From: Nageia nagi
Lineage: Eukaryota > Pinophyta
Length of the DNA: 64,000 nucleotides
Direction: 5' to 3'
Assembly: GCA_050084985.1 (NCBI GenBank)
Contig: JBITNC010000001.1
Location: forward strand, 156,736,001-156,800,000
The notes beneath the pieces are model-generated. The model ran no database searches. It was not told where the DNA came from and saw only the letters and a list, made by a program, of their open reading frames with translations. Positions 11,621 through 23,456 of the stretch are shown here, in pieces. Each line of letters starts with the position of its first letter. The first letter of the stretch is position 1. The position numbers and the translations under genes were made by a program.

Positions 11621-11959
11621 AAAAAAATTATTGAGAGTGTAGATATCAAGATTGATGAGATGAGAATACCTCCAAAAAGCAATGATGAAATTTTTCCAAT
11701 CTATCAAGAATACATTGATGTAGATGAGGTAGAGGAACAACAAAAAAAATAACCAAAAAGTGGCTCCAATGATTCACATAGTGATTCAAAAATGAAGGGA
11801 AACCAAAAACACAAAATAGGTAAATCGCAAAAGGATCATCCAAGTGAACAAATAATTGGAGATCTAGATACTAGAGTTCAAATAAGGAGAAGAACAACAA
11901 GAATGTATTCCCTTCTCTCAAGTATAGAACCAAAGAATGTTGCAGAGGCAAGTTAGGAT

Positions 11960-12640
11960 GAGAGTTAGATCAAGGTAATGGATGAGGAGTTAGGCCATAT
12001 TGAAAAGAATTAGACTTGAGAGTTGGTACCAAGGCCTAAGAACAAAAATGTGATTGGCACTAAGTGTATTTTTCATAATAAACTTAATGAAGATGGGAAA
12101 GTGATAAGAAACAAATCAAGGTTGGTTTGCAAAGGGTATGCTCAAGTTGAACCTATTGATTTTGAAGAAACCTTTGCTCTTAGGGCTAGATTAGAGGCTA
12201 TTCACATGTTTCTTTCTTTGGAAGTGTACAAGAACTTCAAGGTTTATTAGATGGATGTAAAATCAACATTTTTGAATGGAAAGCTTGAATAGGAAGTCTA
12301 CATTGAGCGGTTGAATATATTTCAAATACGTGAGAACCCAGATTTTGTGTGCAAATTGAAAAAGGTACTTTATGGTATAAAATAGGCACCCTAACCATCG
12401 TATTTTAAGCTTGATGACTATCTTCATCAGAAAGGGTTTAGAAAAGGTATGGTGGATAGTAATCTCTACATTAAATATAAAAATAGTCACCAAATTATTA
12501 TTGTGGTTTATGTAGATGATATTATTTTTGGAGGTAGCAAGGATAAAATGTGCAAAGATTTTACTAACCAAATGCAAACAAAGTTTGAGATGTCAATGAT
12601 AGGTGAATTTTCTTATTTTCTTGGTTTACAAGTTAATTAG
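11960..12640 (+). pseudogene. E2 reverse transcriptase
   Basis: Blocks in order are ELVPRPKNKNVIGTKCIF, NKSRLVCKGYAQ, MDVKSTFLNGKLE, KKVLYGIK (followed by TAG for Gln), LDDYLHQKGF, the active-site IVVYVDDIIFGG with Tyr-Val-Asp-Asp intact at 12509-12520, and IGEFSYFLGLQV. The uninterrupted stretch 12449-12640 covers the active site. TAG stops at 12248 and 12288 and near 12380 and 12391 sit mostly at Gln or other C-starting codons. This is the enzyme that copied element RNA to DNA. Confidence 0.9.
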
Positions 12641-13460
12641 TTGAAGAATGTCATTTTTTTTTGTAAATGAAGTATGTAAAGGAGATGCTAAAAAAGTTCA
12701 CTATGGGGGATTAAAAGCCTATGAGCACTCCTATGATGACATGTTTTAAGCTTAGCAAGGATGATAAGTCCCCATCAATGGATTAGACTATGTACAGGTC
12801 AATTATTGGGAGCTTATTATATCTAAAAGCTACCATACCTAACATACTTCAGGCAATGTGCATGGTTGCACAATTTCAGGTGAGTCCAATGGAGATACAT
12901 ATAATCGTAGTAAAGCAGATTTTTTGATACCTCAAAGGTACAATGGAATACGACCTATGGTATCCCAAGGGTAAGGATTTCATACTCATTATTTTCTTAG
13001 ATGCAAATTAGGTAGGGTGTGTAGATAACAGGAAGAGCACTAGTGGTGGTGCATTTTAGTTGGGTAATAATCTTGTTGGTTGGCACAACAAGAAATAGAA
13101 ATCGATATCATTGTCCATAGCAGAAGCAAAGTACTAGTAGCGATATCTTGTTGTACATAAGTTTTATGGATGAAACAAATGATGAAAGACCTTGGTATAC
13201 AAATTAATGAGCCTATTTCAATGATGTGTGATAATACCAGTACAATCAATATATCAAAAAATTTGGTTATGCACTCACAAACAAAGCATATTGCCATCAG
13301 ATATCATTTTCTAAAAGAAAAGTTGCTAAAAGAGAGGTGAAATTAGAATTTTTTCCAACAATAGATCAAGTAGCAGACATTTTTACAAAGTTGCTACCCA
13401 AGGAAGTCTTTGAGTATTTGCACAAGAAATTGGGAGTTGTCACACTTCCCAAGCATTAAC
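12641..13460 (+). pseudogene. E2 RNase H and pol C-terminus
   Basis: With frameshifts, the reading shows YRSIIGSLLYL near 12795, VDNRKSTSGGAF at about 13021, KKxKSISLSIAEAKY at about 13090-13130, then traces of the C-terminal region to about 13460. GCxDxRKSTSG and SIAEAKY are copia RNase H signatures. Many stops are present. The segment ends some 200 bp before the 3' LTR. Confidence 0.85.
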
Positions 13461-13667
13461 TCACTTCTAGGTGCACATTCTCAAGGGCAGTGATGTTTAT
13501 TTGTCTCATTTTTATGCTCTTGTTTATTATTTGTACTAATGATTATCTAAGAATGTTGTATGTGGACTCAAGGGGAGTCCTTGATCACCCTTTGTTATTG
13601 TTGAAAAAGAGGGAGGGAAATTCTAGTTGTATGATCATGTGTTGCCAACAATTCCAAAGGGGAAGAT
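13461..13667 (+). other. E2 3' internal tail with polypurine tract
   Basis: Short spacer after RNase H. The purine tract CAAAGGGGAAGA at about 13655-13666 directly precedes the TG of the 3' LTR. The small open frame across it (from 13490) has no recognisable domain. Confidence 0.7.
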
Positions 13668-15925
13668 TGTTAAGCAAGGTGCAACAACATAGTTATCATT
13701 GTTGTCAACACTCATATTGGATGAGTTCAGTGGTGGTGCACATGTGTTCGGACAAGTTGGATAAGTGGTGGTCAGGTCAGCATGCTCATATTGATATCAG
13801 GATAGTATTTGTAGTGTTGGATCAGCATTTGGAGATGTCTAGAACATGGCTCCAGACAACTTTGTGAAACAATTTAACAGGTCTATTTTTTATGGGTTAG
13901 ATAAAAAAATAGCATTTAAGGCACTTTTGCAAGAGTTTGTTTGAGCAATCAAAGATGAATCAAGGGCTGAATTTTACTCAAGATGTAGTCCACAATATGG
14001 AAAATATGTGTTTCAAATTTCATATGAATCAGAGTTACAAGCTGGAAGTTATCACATCTGAAACATGGCTCCAGACAACTTTGTGTAGTAGTTTAACAAG
14101 TCTATTTTTTTGCATAAAGTCCTAGTCAGTGAGAAAAATGCAATATTTGTCTCTTTGTTGCACGGATTTATATTTTGTCAAATCCTACACCTTCAGGGAG
14201 GTGAAAGGAATAATTTTATCTTTTTGAGATTTTTCCATAAATGCCTCAAAATATGAGAATCTGTTATGTGCACAAAGCTAAGCATGTGAAGTGTTTGATG
14301 AAATGCCTATAAAATTAGCATAGGAGGCCACTTTGTCAAAAGTACAATGAGCAATCCAAGAGGAGTTAGGTGGTTAAATTGAACCCAATGGTTGTCAATA
14401 TGTTGAAGATCATATGTATGCAAAGTTGAAAGCCTCTCAGTGTTTGGTGTAAAAGTTATAACTATCTCAAAATGCTAATTTATCGTATTTTCTTGTTTTT
14501 CCCAAACTTTTAATGCAAATTGTTTGACAAAATGTCTGTAAATCTTTGTTTGAGGCTATTTTGCAAGAAGTACTATGTGCAATCCATGAGGAGTTAGTCG
14601 CTCAAATTTTATCTGGTTGTAGTCGATTGTGAGAAGAACATATGGTTCAAATTTCATGTTGAATGGAGTATCCATGAAGTTATGGCCACTCAAAAATGCC
14701 TTTGAAGCTTAGTTTTACTATTTTTTCCAGTTTTGGTATGCGAACTGTTTGACAATTTGTCTCTAAAAATTGTATGGGGTAATTTAATTAAATCATTAGC
14801 ACACATAAGCCCGTGATGTGTTTGAAAAAATTCCTCCATTTGTAATTGAGGTGGATTTGAGGATGCTTATGAATTGTTGAACAAAATGAAGACCTAGACA
14901 AAATGACATGTGGCATGTTTTTGTAATCTTGGGAAACCTAAATGGATGAGTTTTTAGTTACTCTGTCATGGATATTCATTGAAAACAAGAAAAGATTAAT
15001 GATTTGGTGAACAAAAAATTTTAATGAATCGAGTGGCAGTTACAAAAGAGTTTTTTCAGTTTTCTTTTGTGGGTGTCTTTGAAAAAAGTAGGTATTCTAT
15101 AGTGACATTTTTTTTTCAATTTCTCTTTTCTTGGTTTTTCAATTTTGAGAATGAAAAAATAAAATAGAAGAGGTGCATGATATGGTGAAATGGCTAAGTG
15201 AATGTGGAGTTTGTTTTGAGCTATAAGTTTTGGATACTGTGTGAAGAAGCTAGATTTACTGGATGTAGAAAAATTGCAAACATAGATATGTATGTGAATG
15301 ATATGGAAGAAAAGGGAGAGAACACAGCAGCAAGTAATGCTCAACTTGAAAGTAGATCATGATTAATTTATTTTGTACTGAGTTTGTGAACAAGCTGAAA
15401 ATTAGATTTGTGGATATTGTTTTGAGTTAATAGGGTTTGAAAGGATGATAGAGTTTTGATAAGTAAAGGGGCAACAATTGTAATTCAATTTTGTGAGTAA
15501 AGTATTTGATAGAAGGTGAGCAGAGAGAGTATTGAGCTAGACCATTCAGGGTATTTAGGAACTATGATCATTTTTCTTTTTACAGCTTTGAGATTTTTTT
15601 GAGTGGATGCTTAGCAATCAGAGTTGGTGCTCTAGGCAATAGGTGTTGTCGAATTGAGAGGTAGTCGATGCTATCCTTCACATTTGATGTTGTGAATTTG
15701 TAAGATCATCTTTATGGTTGGATTTGGATTGAAGTCCAAGCAGTCATTTCTAGGGATGTAGCCAAACTAGTGAACCTCGTTATATCTTGTGTTGTGTATT
15801 ATTTTTGATGTGCTTGCTCATTTGATTTTAGTTTTGCATCACCTTGATTTTAGAAGTTAAAAATTTGAGTTTAGTTTTTAGACACACTGATTCGCTCCCC
15901 TCTTAGTGTCACATGAAGTTCAACA
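13668..15925 (+). repeat. 3' LTR of E2 (2258 bp)
   Basis: It starts TGTTAAGCAAGG after the polypurine tract and ends AAGTTCAACA. It is 84 bp longer than the 5' LTR, mostly because a segment starting AACATGGCTCCAGACAACTT (13842) is repeated at about 14060, inserted between GAAGTTATCA and CCTAGTCAGTG where the 5' LTR is continuous. Confidence 0.9.
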
Positions 15926-18470
15926 CCTAATTATGAAGAGGGAGTTCCAATTTGATATCCTTAAGGCACTCAAATAAGCTTGGAGTGAGTTGCATCACTC
16001 CAAAGAGCAATGTGATCTCCCTATCTCCAAATCAATAGAGAATTTGAATTTATGTATGCCTAAATATGCAAGGTGCATATGCTTAGGTAAAGTTCAAACA
16101 AGATTAAGCAATGTGACCATAATTTGAATGGATCTAATCAACACTTTGAGCAATTAAACCACGATTTAGATTTCAAACTCTTATGGAAATTCAAACCCTA
16201 TTTCAAACAAAGATCCTTAAATATCCTTATATTCTAAATATCCGAACATGCCCACAAGACCTAAAGTGTATTTAAACCATAGATCTATAAATTTAATGGA
16301 CAATAATATAAATATATTAAATCTACGTGCAAATTACTATGGTTTTATCCTGGGAAATATACTACATGCATATAATTTAGTGGAGGATACAAAGGTTCAA
16401 GCTCTACACTAATTCCATGGTTGAAAGTGTGATAAGCCTTATTTTTGGCTCAATGGGATTTGGTGCAAATCCTTGAACTCTAACTCTAAACAATAGCAAA
16501 AGTCACCAAATATACCCTAGGAGAGGGATGTCTCAATCAAAAATGCTAGATCTTGACAATTATGATCAAAATAGTGCAAAGTCTCACTCTAAAATCAAGA
16601 TCTCAATGGGGAAAGCTAATGTCTAGCTTCCAAGAGCTCTAACACCAAGCAAATCCTAAAAAACACCCAACATATAGACTAGAATGCCCAAATTAAGTAA
16701 TTTGAATAATATAGCAAGAATACTCAATTACATGTGTATATCTTGTGAAGATGGTGTTTCTCTATGAAAAACTGATGCTCTAGGGCTCATACCCGCATAA
16801 GTGGCAAGGGTTGCACCAAGGCTTCCTCCTCCTCAACTATGGTGTACACTCAAAGTCCCACTAGTAGTATTCTAATAATCCAAGGGGAATGCCAACATCC
16901 CTTAAATAGCTAGTTGTAATCCTTGAGGTTCACTAACCCTTAAGAAAGCATTGCATAAGACTTGAAGCTATGCAGGACTTCAAACTCCTCACGCCACCAA
17001 CATGGATCTAGGAAGTGTGCTACCCACATCTAAGAGAAAAAGAAGAAGAATTCCAAATGTATGCCTTTGTATTCTTGGGATCATCCTTATATAGCAAGAG
17101 GTATCTTTATCTTCTAATCATGCATTGGGATTGATGTAATCTCATCCAACAATGTTCGAAGTTAATTCGTGTTCTCGCATAGCCTAATTCCAAGATTAAG
17201 GTGCCTCGAGATGGGAGTAATCACATCCAAGGGCCAAGAATGCCAACATTGGCTTATGGGAGTCCTCCAATGCTTTGTAGTAAGCGTTATTCTATATGAA
17301 TCATGTTGCTCTACCTCGACTAACTAAGAGGGGAGCTAAATAATAATTACTATCTATTAAATGTCAATTTACATTCATCAAGGCTTCTCATGTGCAATGT
17401 CCCAAACTGGGTGACTAATATTACATTTACATTTAATAACTACCTTGTTATCATCATTATATCATTTTTAGCATTAAAATATTAATTCTCCTAATTATGC
17501 CCAACATCTTGTAATTGAAATATTTATTTATTAAATAAAATATCCAAGTGGAACTTACACAAATAATAGGGCCATTAATTACAAACATTAAAATTGCTCC
17601 TAACTAGATATAAATCACACCTAAATTAATAGAATAATAATTACACATCCTTAGAGGAAGGATGTGACTTTTCTGGTGGTCAACTAAAAAGAGAATTCTA
17701 GATTCCCATGTGCATGTGAGATATTAAAAAACTAGCTAAATAGGTGAACTTCAAAATGCCATAACTCATTCGTTTCTTAATGAAACCTAGTTGTGTAACT
17801 TGTCAAAATGATTGGCACGAGGTCCTATTTCCATTCCAAGTAATGAAACTCATTTTTTAGCTTATAGAAGATGAAATATCCTTAAAACCAAAAATGAGTA
17901 GAACTTTATAAATTGGGGACATTACAAAATATCCTTTAAACTTGCAATAACCTTGAGAACACACAAATTTAGTACAAATCCACCATGAGAATGTTACCAA
18001 TCATGCATGCAGTGAAGCTTGAAGAAGCTTGATGGAGAATTGTGGTAGAATTCTTCCCAAAATTGAGTGAAACCCTTGATTTCTTCCAAACCCTAACTTT
18101 CAAACCCTTGAGCAATCTTGGAGCATAATTTGAGAATAAAAATCATAAGTGAGCATGCGCAAAAATGAATTAGGAAAATTATTTCTAATTGTTCATTGTC
18201 ATGTATACTTCCACTTGTAACTTAAGTTAGGTATCTAAGAAAACACCTTTTTGCACTTTATTAGCTTTAAGTGATTTAATCTCTTTTTTGCCAACTAAAA
18301 TAAATTTTAGCTCTTTAGAATATTTTGATAATTGTTTTTGAACATTTTGACAACTTTTGTAATATTTTGATAATGGTGTTAGACCATGTAAGAAATAATA
18401 TTATGAATTAAACATGTACAATGCAAATAATCCATTTATTTTAAAAGTATTTTTTGGGTATCTACAATTA
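15926..18470. other. LTR-like non-coding debris
   Basis: No coding trace. The stretch to about 17926 has the feel of an old LTR: a TATA-like TTATATAG at about 17091 and the terminus GGGGACATTACA at 17915-17926, the kind of ending seen in the family C LTR near 58.98 kb. I could not fix its start. The remainder to 18470 shows nothing I can name. Confidence 0.35.
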
Positions 18471-18474
18471 TAGC

Positions 18475-19260
18475 CTTGGTTGTTTCTTCTTCCCTAACCA
18501 ACCATTCATTTAGGTCTCCAACCTTATTTAATCCTATATTGATCTATTTCTTACCACTTCTTATGCATGGAACATTAGGTGGGATAAACTGGGTTTCTTT
18601 CACAGTTGTATCTTCATCCAATTTCAAGTGATTCTCCCTTCTTCTTTGCATTAAGTTATGTTAGTGCACTCCTTTGACTTCTTTGTATTCTCATGTGTTT
18701 CAAAATTATTTGTAGCTTCCTTATTTTCAAGGTGTATCTTATTATCTACAATTAGTGGTTTTGGACTATTATCCATTTGTTGTTCTTCTTGTTCTTTGTT
18801 TTCATTTGTCCTACCTTCAGATGGAACTACTTCCCCTTCAATATTTGTTTGATCTTTGATAATGTTACCAATATTATGCTCTTCTTGCCTTTAATTTGGA
18901 TCCCCTTCTTTTCGAATAATGTTCGCCAAGGTCACCTTCATGGGGCATGATCGATCATTGTGTCCAACTTGGCCAAATTTAGAACATAAAACAATTGTTA
19001 TTATCATATCTTAATTCTTGAATATGTTCACTAAAATTAGATTTAAGCATAATTATCTTGGAAAATAACCCCAAATTCCACCATAAATTAGAATCTTGTC
19101 TCCATTAAATGATTTCACTTTAGTGATGTTAGCTTCCCAAAGGAACTCGCAATTCCTTCAAAAAAATTTCTTTAATGCCAAAATTTGAATGGTAGAGGCA
19201 AATAGGTGATCGAAATTGGTGCCTTAAGAATCTAGGCTTGTTAGATTGAATTTGGGCTAC
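18475..19260 (-). pseudogene. DUF4283 / CCHC zinc-knuckle protein (LINE ORF1-like)
   Basis: On the minus strand, about 19230 down to 19110 reads PISITYLPLPFKFWH then NFFEGIASSFGKLTS, matching the DUF4283 pattern (W-x-R-x-P-x-LP-x-FW ... IG..IGKF). At about 18990-18925 it reads LCSKFGQVGHNDRSCP, a CCHC zinc knuckle whose second Cys is Phe. A low-complexity Glu/Asn/Lys-rich tail follows to about 18475. This order is typical of ORF1 of plant L1-type LINEs and of related DUF4283 proteins. No endonuclease or RT follows, so the copy is 3' truncated or rearranged. Frameshifts and stops are present. Confidence 0.65.
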
Positions 19261-19849
19261 CACGTTTTCAAGAACGAGCCTCAATTCCCAAAGAACTAAG
19301 GTCCAAAACTTAGTACATAGTCTTAATCTTCTTTGATACTAAATGCAAACATTATGGAATAATTTGGCATAGTAATAATGTCCATGTTGCCCTTGATTGA
19401 TCATTTCAATTTTGCCCATTTCCAAATCAACTTTACATTTGGGTGAGCAGAGAGGATTCTTCCAACAAGGTTGTAACATCCTTGTTTAGCCACATGATCA
19501 ATGATGGGTCATGGTAGTTTGAGGCATATCCTTTTCCCTATCTTTTCATATTCTACTAGACATTCATGATCGGTTGTAGCCTCTTACGAGAAGAGGCTAT
19601 GCCATAATCATGGAGGCTCTACTATTCTAGCTCATCTTTGTAAGCAATTCTGAATTACGCCTTCTCCACCTCCCTTTGTGTTTTAGGCCTTATTAGAGTT
19701 GCCTAATTTTTTGTTTATGTTACAGTAACATTATTTTCCTTTTTGTTCTTGGTTAGATAAGATTTTCTTAATATTGCTTGTATTGGTATTTCATATTTCA
19801 ATACTCTAGCATCAATGGGGTGTTTTTCTTTGAAATAATGATGCTTTTC

Positions 19850-20300
19850 AATGTACCAAATAATGCATGTGACCCTTCACATGCATAAGGCCTTATGTTT
19901 TTAAGAAAAGAACTTATCAAGATCTCATTGACATATCTATCCTCCATTTTTGTGGGAATATTTTGACATGTTTTCTTGAACCTTGGATTATACTTGTCTA
20001 ATTGTTCATTTGGCCCCTATTATATAGGATGTACATCTACAAGTGTTGATATATTTTAATATTATATTTGTAATGGTCTACAAAAGGCTTTGCAACTTCC
20101 TCATAGTTTTGAAGGGAATCTGATCATAGTTTATAGAACCATTATGATGCTTCTTTCTTAAAATCTCAAAAAAGAATCTATCCAACATCTTACTATCATT
20201 TTCAAACTTGATACTACACTCTTGAAATGTCAATAGTGTTGTCTAGGATCTCCTTCGCCATTGAACATATCAAATTCGAGTGAAAGGTGTATTTAGAATC
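19850..20300 (-). pseudogene. Ty3/gypsy gag relic (Retrotrans_gag)
   Basis: Minus-strand fragments in three frames assemble in the order of a gypsy gag core: FDMFNGEGDPRQHY near 20290-20250, ECSIKFENDSKMLDRFFFEI near 20225-20170, SDSLQNYEEVAKPFVDHYKY near 20120-20060, and GPNEQLDKYNPRFKKTCQNI with EDRYVNEILISSFLKNIRP near 20010-19905. The F-x-G-x-GDP opening and the W..L...S..S.....F...F spacing are hallmarks of the family. At least two frameshifts and several stops are present. It lies just upstream, on the same strand, of the DUF4283 relic, but the two domains are not normally part of one protein. Confidence 0.7.
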
Positions 20301-22060
20301 TCTTAAGATAAAGGATTGTTAATAGGTCCATTGAATGAATAAGAAATCCAATCTTTTGTTAACAAACTCAATATCATAAATAGCATTTGTGCAAACTATT
20401 TTCATAATTTTGCCATTTTTGAATATGACTTATTTTGTTTATTTTGAGTAGACTTTTGCTATACTTCATATTTTGATTTTTTGGAACTACATTATCTTAA
20501 TTGAGAAATATATTAACCTCTTCAATCAAAACATTTTCATACAAGACTTTTTTTTATCATTTTTAGATTTTGTTAAAAAAAATTATTTTTTTAAAGGTGA
20601 AGGATAAGTCAAGGCTCAACTTGAAAACACATAGGTATATTCTAGGTTGGGTCTGTATACTATGTAACTCTCTAACATACTACTTAAATATTGTAAAATA
20701 ATATCTACTCCAATATTTCAAAGCACTAAGGATGCTTAGGACCATTCCTCTAACCATATTGATTCAATACGAGCACACAAGAGTGATCTCCTTGAAGGAA
20801 TGTTTCTAATGTACTACAACAATATATGGTCGACAACTCTCTACAATTAAAAAAGCCAACAAACAACTAGGAGTGTCCTTTATATCTTAAGGGTGTGTGA
20901 GGGCTCAAATTCATGAGTGGAGTCTATTTAACGACTTGCATATTGGTGTGGAGTTAAACACACATCATTCAACATACTACTTTATGGGAAAGTACGCTAA
21001 GCCATGAACGATAGATCTCCATAATAATTTAAGACCTTTGGCACAATGTCTTTAACCCACGCAAGATCTAGATAATGTTTAAAAGATACTCAATAGACAA
21101 GATCTATATCAAGTTTTTAAAAAGTAAAAGTTCACTTAAAATGTAGATCAAATAAAATGCAATCATATAATCTAATCCATAATTTATTTTTCTATCTACA
21201 AACAAAAAATAGATAAACAATGATATTTATGACAAGCATAATTAGATTTATGAAATAATCTTTAAGCAATCCTAGATCTAAGGTATAAGCTAATGATATC
21301 CAAATAACAATATTTATGTACATGGATTTGACATTACTAACCCCAAATGATGCTTCCAATCCTCTTTCAAATATAACCTGCCAAACTAGGGTTTTTGGAA
21401 GGAATTCACATTTGTCTTTGAAGTTTCAATGAACTAGGACCAATGTTGATGATGATCAAGCTTCTCTTCATTTGTTGGAGACAAAACTTGAGAGTTGAAA
21501 CAAAAGATGAATGAAAAATATGCACTTCATACTTAAATATGATGAATCATCAAAAGTTCTTAAATGAGTAGTAAAGTAGTGAACCAACTAAATAGAAAAG
21601 GGGTAGGAAAACTCTAATTTCCATGTTGCATGAGGCTTGAACCAAGAATCCAAACCTCTTGAGGATTGAAACATAGGAATCTAAGTCACATGAGGCATAA
21701 TTTCTAAAGAGCTTTAGACTTTTAGAAGCTACGAGAACCACAATGCAACCTTAGGCTGTCAAATAATGTTGATGCCTCAAGTTCGACCCAAATGCATTTG
21801 TAGTAGTATGAAATTGCATCTAATTGGATATAATGGTCTAGCAATGATGTCTTTTATAATTTTGTCTTATGTTGATAATCTTATAGAGATTAGATCATGT
21901 CCTTGTCAAGAGAAATGGTTAGAATAAAATGAATTGATCATGACCTTTTATATTAAAGCTTTTCAACATATCTTGACTATTATGATAATATTGGAATTTG
22001 AATTTACTTTATTATTATTTCCTTCCAAGTAGTTTGACTTTTCTAGACACCTAAATTCTT
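20301..22060. other. AT-rich stretch with no recognised feature
   Basis: No coding trace, LTR terminus or array was seen. Minus-strand frames near 20600-20300 may be the degraded 5' leader of the gag relic. Confidence 0.4.
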
Positions 22061-22184
22061 GCATCTAATTAAATTCAAAAACCAAATTTAAGTATCAACA
22101 AAGTAAATGTTTTTATAACCCATGCATTTAATTAAATTCAAAAACCAAATTTAAGTATGCTACTTAAAAGTTTTTATAACCCAT
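22061..22184. repeat. Tandem duplication, about 62 bp unit, two copies
   Basis: GCATCTAATTAAATTC (22061) and GCATTTAATTAAATTC (22124) each begin a unit ending TTTTTATAACCCAT. The copies differ mainly in a few bases in their second half. Confidence 0.85.
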
Positions 22185-22198
22185 AGATCAAAGTTTTA

Positions 22199-22351
22199 GA
22201 CAACTCAAGACAGCTTAAATATATGTTTTTACATGCTTGTATTTAAAAAAGTTTGAATAAAATATACCAATCTAGTAAATAGCTTCTACTGGAATATGTT
22301 CCACAATTTCAACATTTGTTTCTTAATCTTGTATTATATTACACTTGGAAG
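22199..22351 (+). repeat. Direct repeat, copy 1 (about 153 bp)
   Basis: From GACAACTCAAGACAGC to ACACTTGGAAG. It matches 22992-23144 along its whole length with scattered differences, including AAATAGCTT-TACTGGAAT and a TTTGTTTCTTA-TATTACACTT block. The pair brackets about 640 bp. Confidence 0.8.
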
Positions 22352-22734
22352 AATGTATACCTTTATGCAAGCATTGAATCAAAGCATTACATGATCAAAT
22401 CAAATGGATTGGCTAAACCTTGAACCCAAAACCTTTAACTTATTAATCTTTTCAGTTCAAGACTTAATTATATTTCTATTAAAGATAATATAAACTTAAT
22501 TACAATTTTCTCATGTCTATGAACAAAGTATTTAATACATATATTCTATAGAAAAAATTATTACTTTTCCTCACAACTTTTTTAAACATTTATCAATTGA
22601 AAAAGTTTTTTATTAACTGTCGTTTTTAAACACTTATCAATTGAGTAAGTTTTTTATTAACTATAGTTCTTTAAAATCGTTTTATATAATTTTAAAGTAA
22701 AATAACTAAAATATTTAAATAGTATAATCACATC

Positions 22735-22898
22735 ATTGAGGCAAACTTTAATGGTATAGCTCTCATTCTCTAAATGCATGTCCACAAATCTAGCAACAAT
22801 AAAATCTACGATATTTATAACGGTTCTCCCATCATGCCATATCACTACAAATGGACCAGACTGACAATATAGAGAGAGCACTTCAAAAACATTTCCCT
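22735..22898 (-). other. Coding-like block, possible exon, unidentified
   Basis: The minus-strand frame reads GNVFEVLSLYCQSGPFVVIW, then HDGRTVINIVDFIVARFVDM and HLENESYTIKVCLNDV without a stop. A pyrimidine-rich stretch ending TTTGAAG precedes it and could act as a splice acceptor. The composition looks like real protein, but there is no clear donor and I recognise no family. It lies between the two 153 bp direct repeats. Confidence 0.3.
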
Positions 22899-22991
22899 TC
22901 AAATGAAAGAAAGATTGAAAATGATTACCACACTAACAGTCTCTCCTGCATTGATTGTGCCTAAAATTATAACCAACAGAACAGAATTTCA

Positions 22992-23144
22992 GACAACTGG
23001 ATAAACCTTAAATATATGTTAGTCACATGCCTGTATTGGAAAGAGTTGAATAAAATATATGAATCTTCTAAATAGCTTGTACTGGAATAAGTTCCATAGT
23101 TTCAATATTTGTTTCTTAGTTTACATATTATATTACACTTGAAG
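22992..23144 (+). repeat. Direct repeat, copy 2
   Basis: From GACAACTGGATAAACC to ACACTTGAAG, paired with 22199-22351. Confidence 0.8.
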
Positions 23145-23245
23145 GTCAAATATGACACCCACCTTTCTTCATCAGTAATTCACCTTCAAAGAATTAAAGA
23201 AATTTTACAATCTCCTTTACAGAATGGGGACTTGAAATGTCTTAT

Positions 23246-23456
23246 TTACAAAGCAGCACTTTGGGATACATTTGCCATTTGCAAGATATCCAAGGCTGAT
23301 GAATTCTCCTGTGAATCAATATCAATTGCCACTCGAACATCATTACTGTCATTCTTACCGACCTTGAAAACCCAATCACATGTTCCCCATGCATCTGATT
23401 GCATGCTTACACCATAGTAGTTTAGATGGTCTGTGATGCAGTTACCAGAAACTGAT
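23246..23456 (-). CDS. Candidate terminal exon of a host gene, unidentified
   Basis: On the minus strand a good acceptor (GATGCTTTTTGCAG) is followed by an open frame of 70 codons to TAA: SVSGNCITDHLNYYGVSMQS, then DAWGTCDWVFKVGKNDSNDV, and ending in ANVSQSAAL. An alternative donor (GGTAAGAAT) lies inside, after CDWVFKV, so the exon could be internal. The reading is free of the Gln and Arg stop pattern that marks the repeats around it, which favours a gene or a young pseudogene. I do not recognise the family. The upstream exon was not found. Confidence 0.4.

Larger units (their letters stand above)
6145..15925 (+). mobile_element. E2: complete but inactive Ty1/copia element, 9.8 kb, SIRE-like gag
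   Basis: Two direct LTRs (6145-8318 and 13668-15925) bound a full set of parts in copia order: primer site, gag, protease, integrase, RT, RNase H, polypurine tract. The flanking 5-mers are CATAA and CCTAA, a target duplication with one mismatch. Every coding domain carries stops, and the protease has lost its catalytic Asp. Over about 155 bases compared by eye near 6200 and 13730 the LTRs differ at about 20 positions (about 13%), so the insertion is old. The gag resembles the SIRE/Maximus lineage by motif order. No envelope-like frame is present between RNase H and the 3' LTR. Confidence 0.9.
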
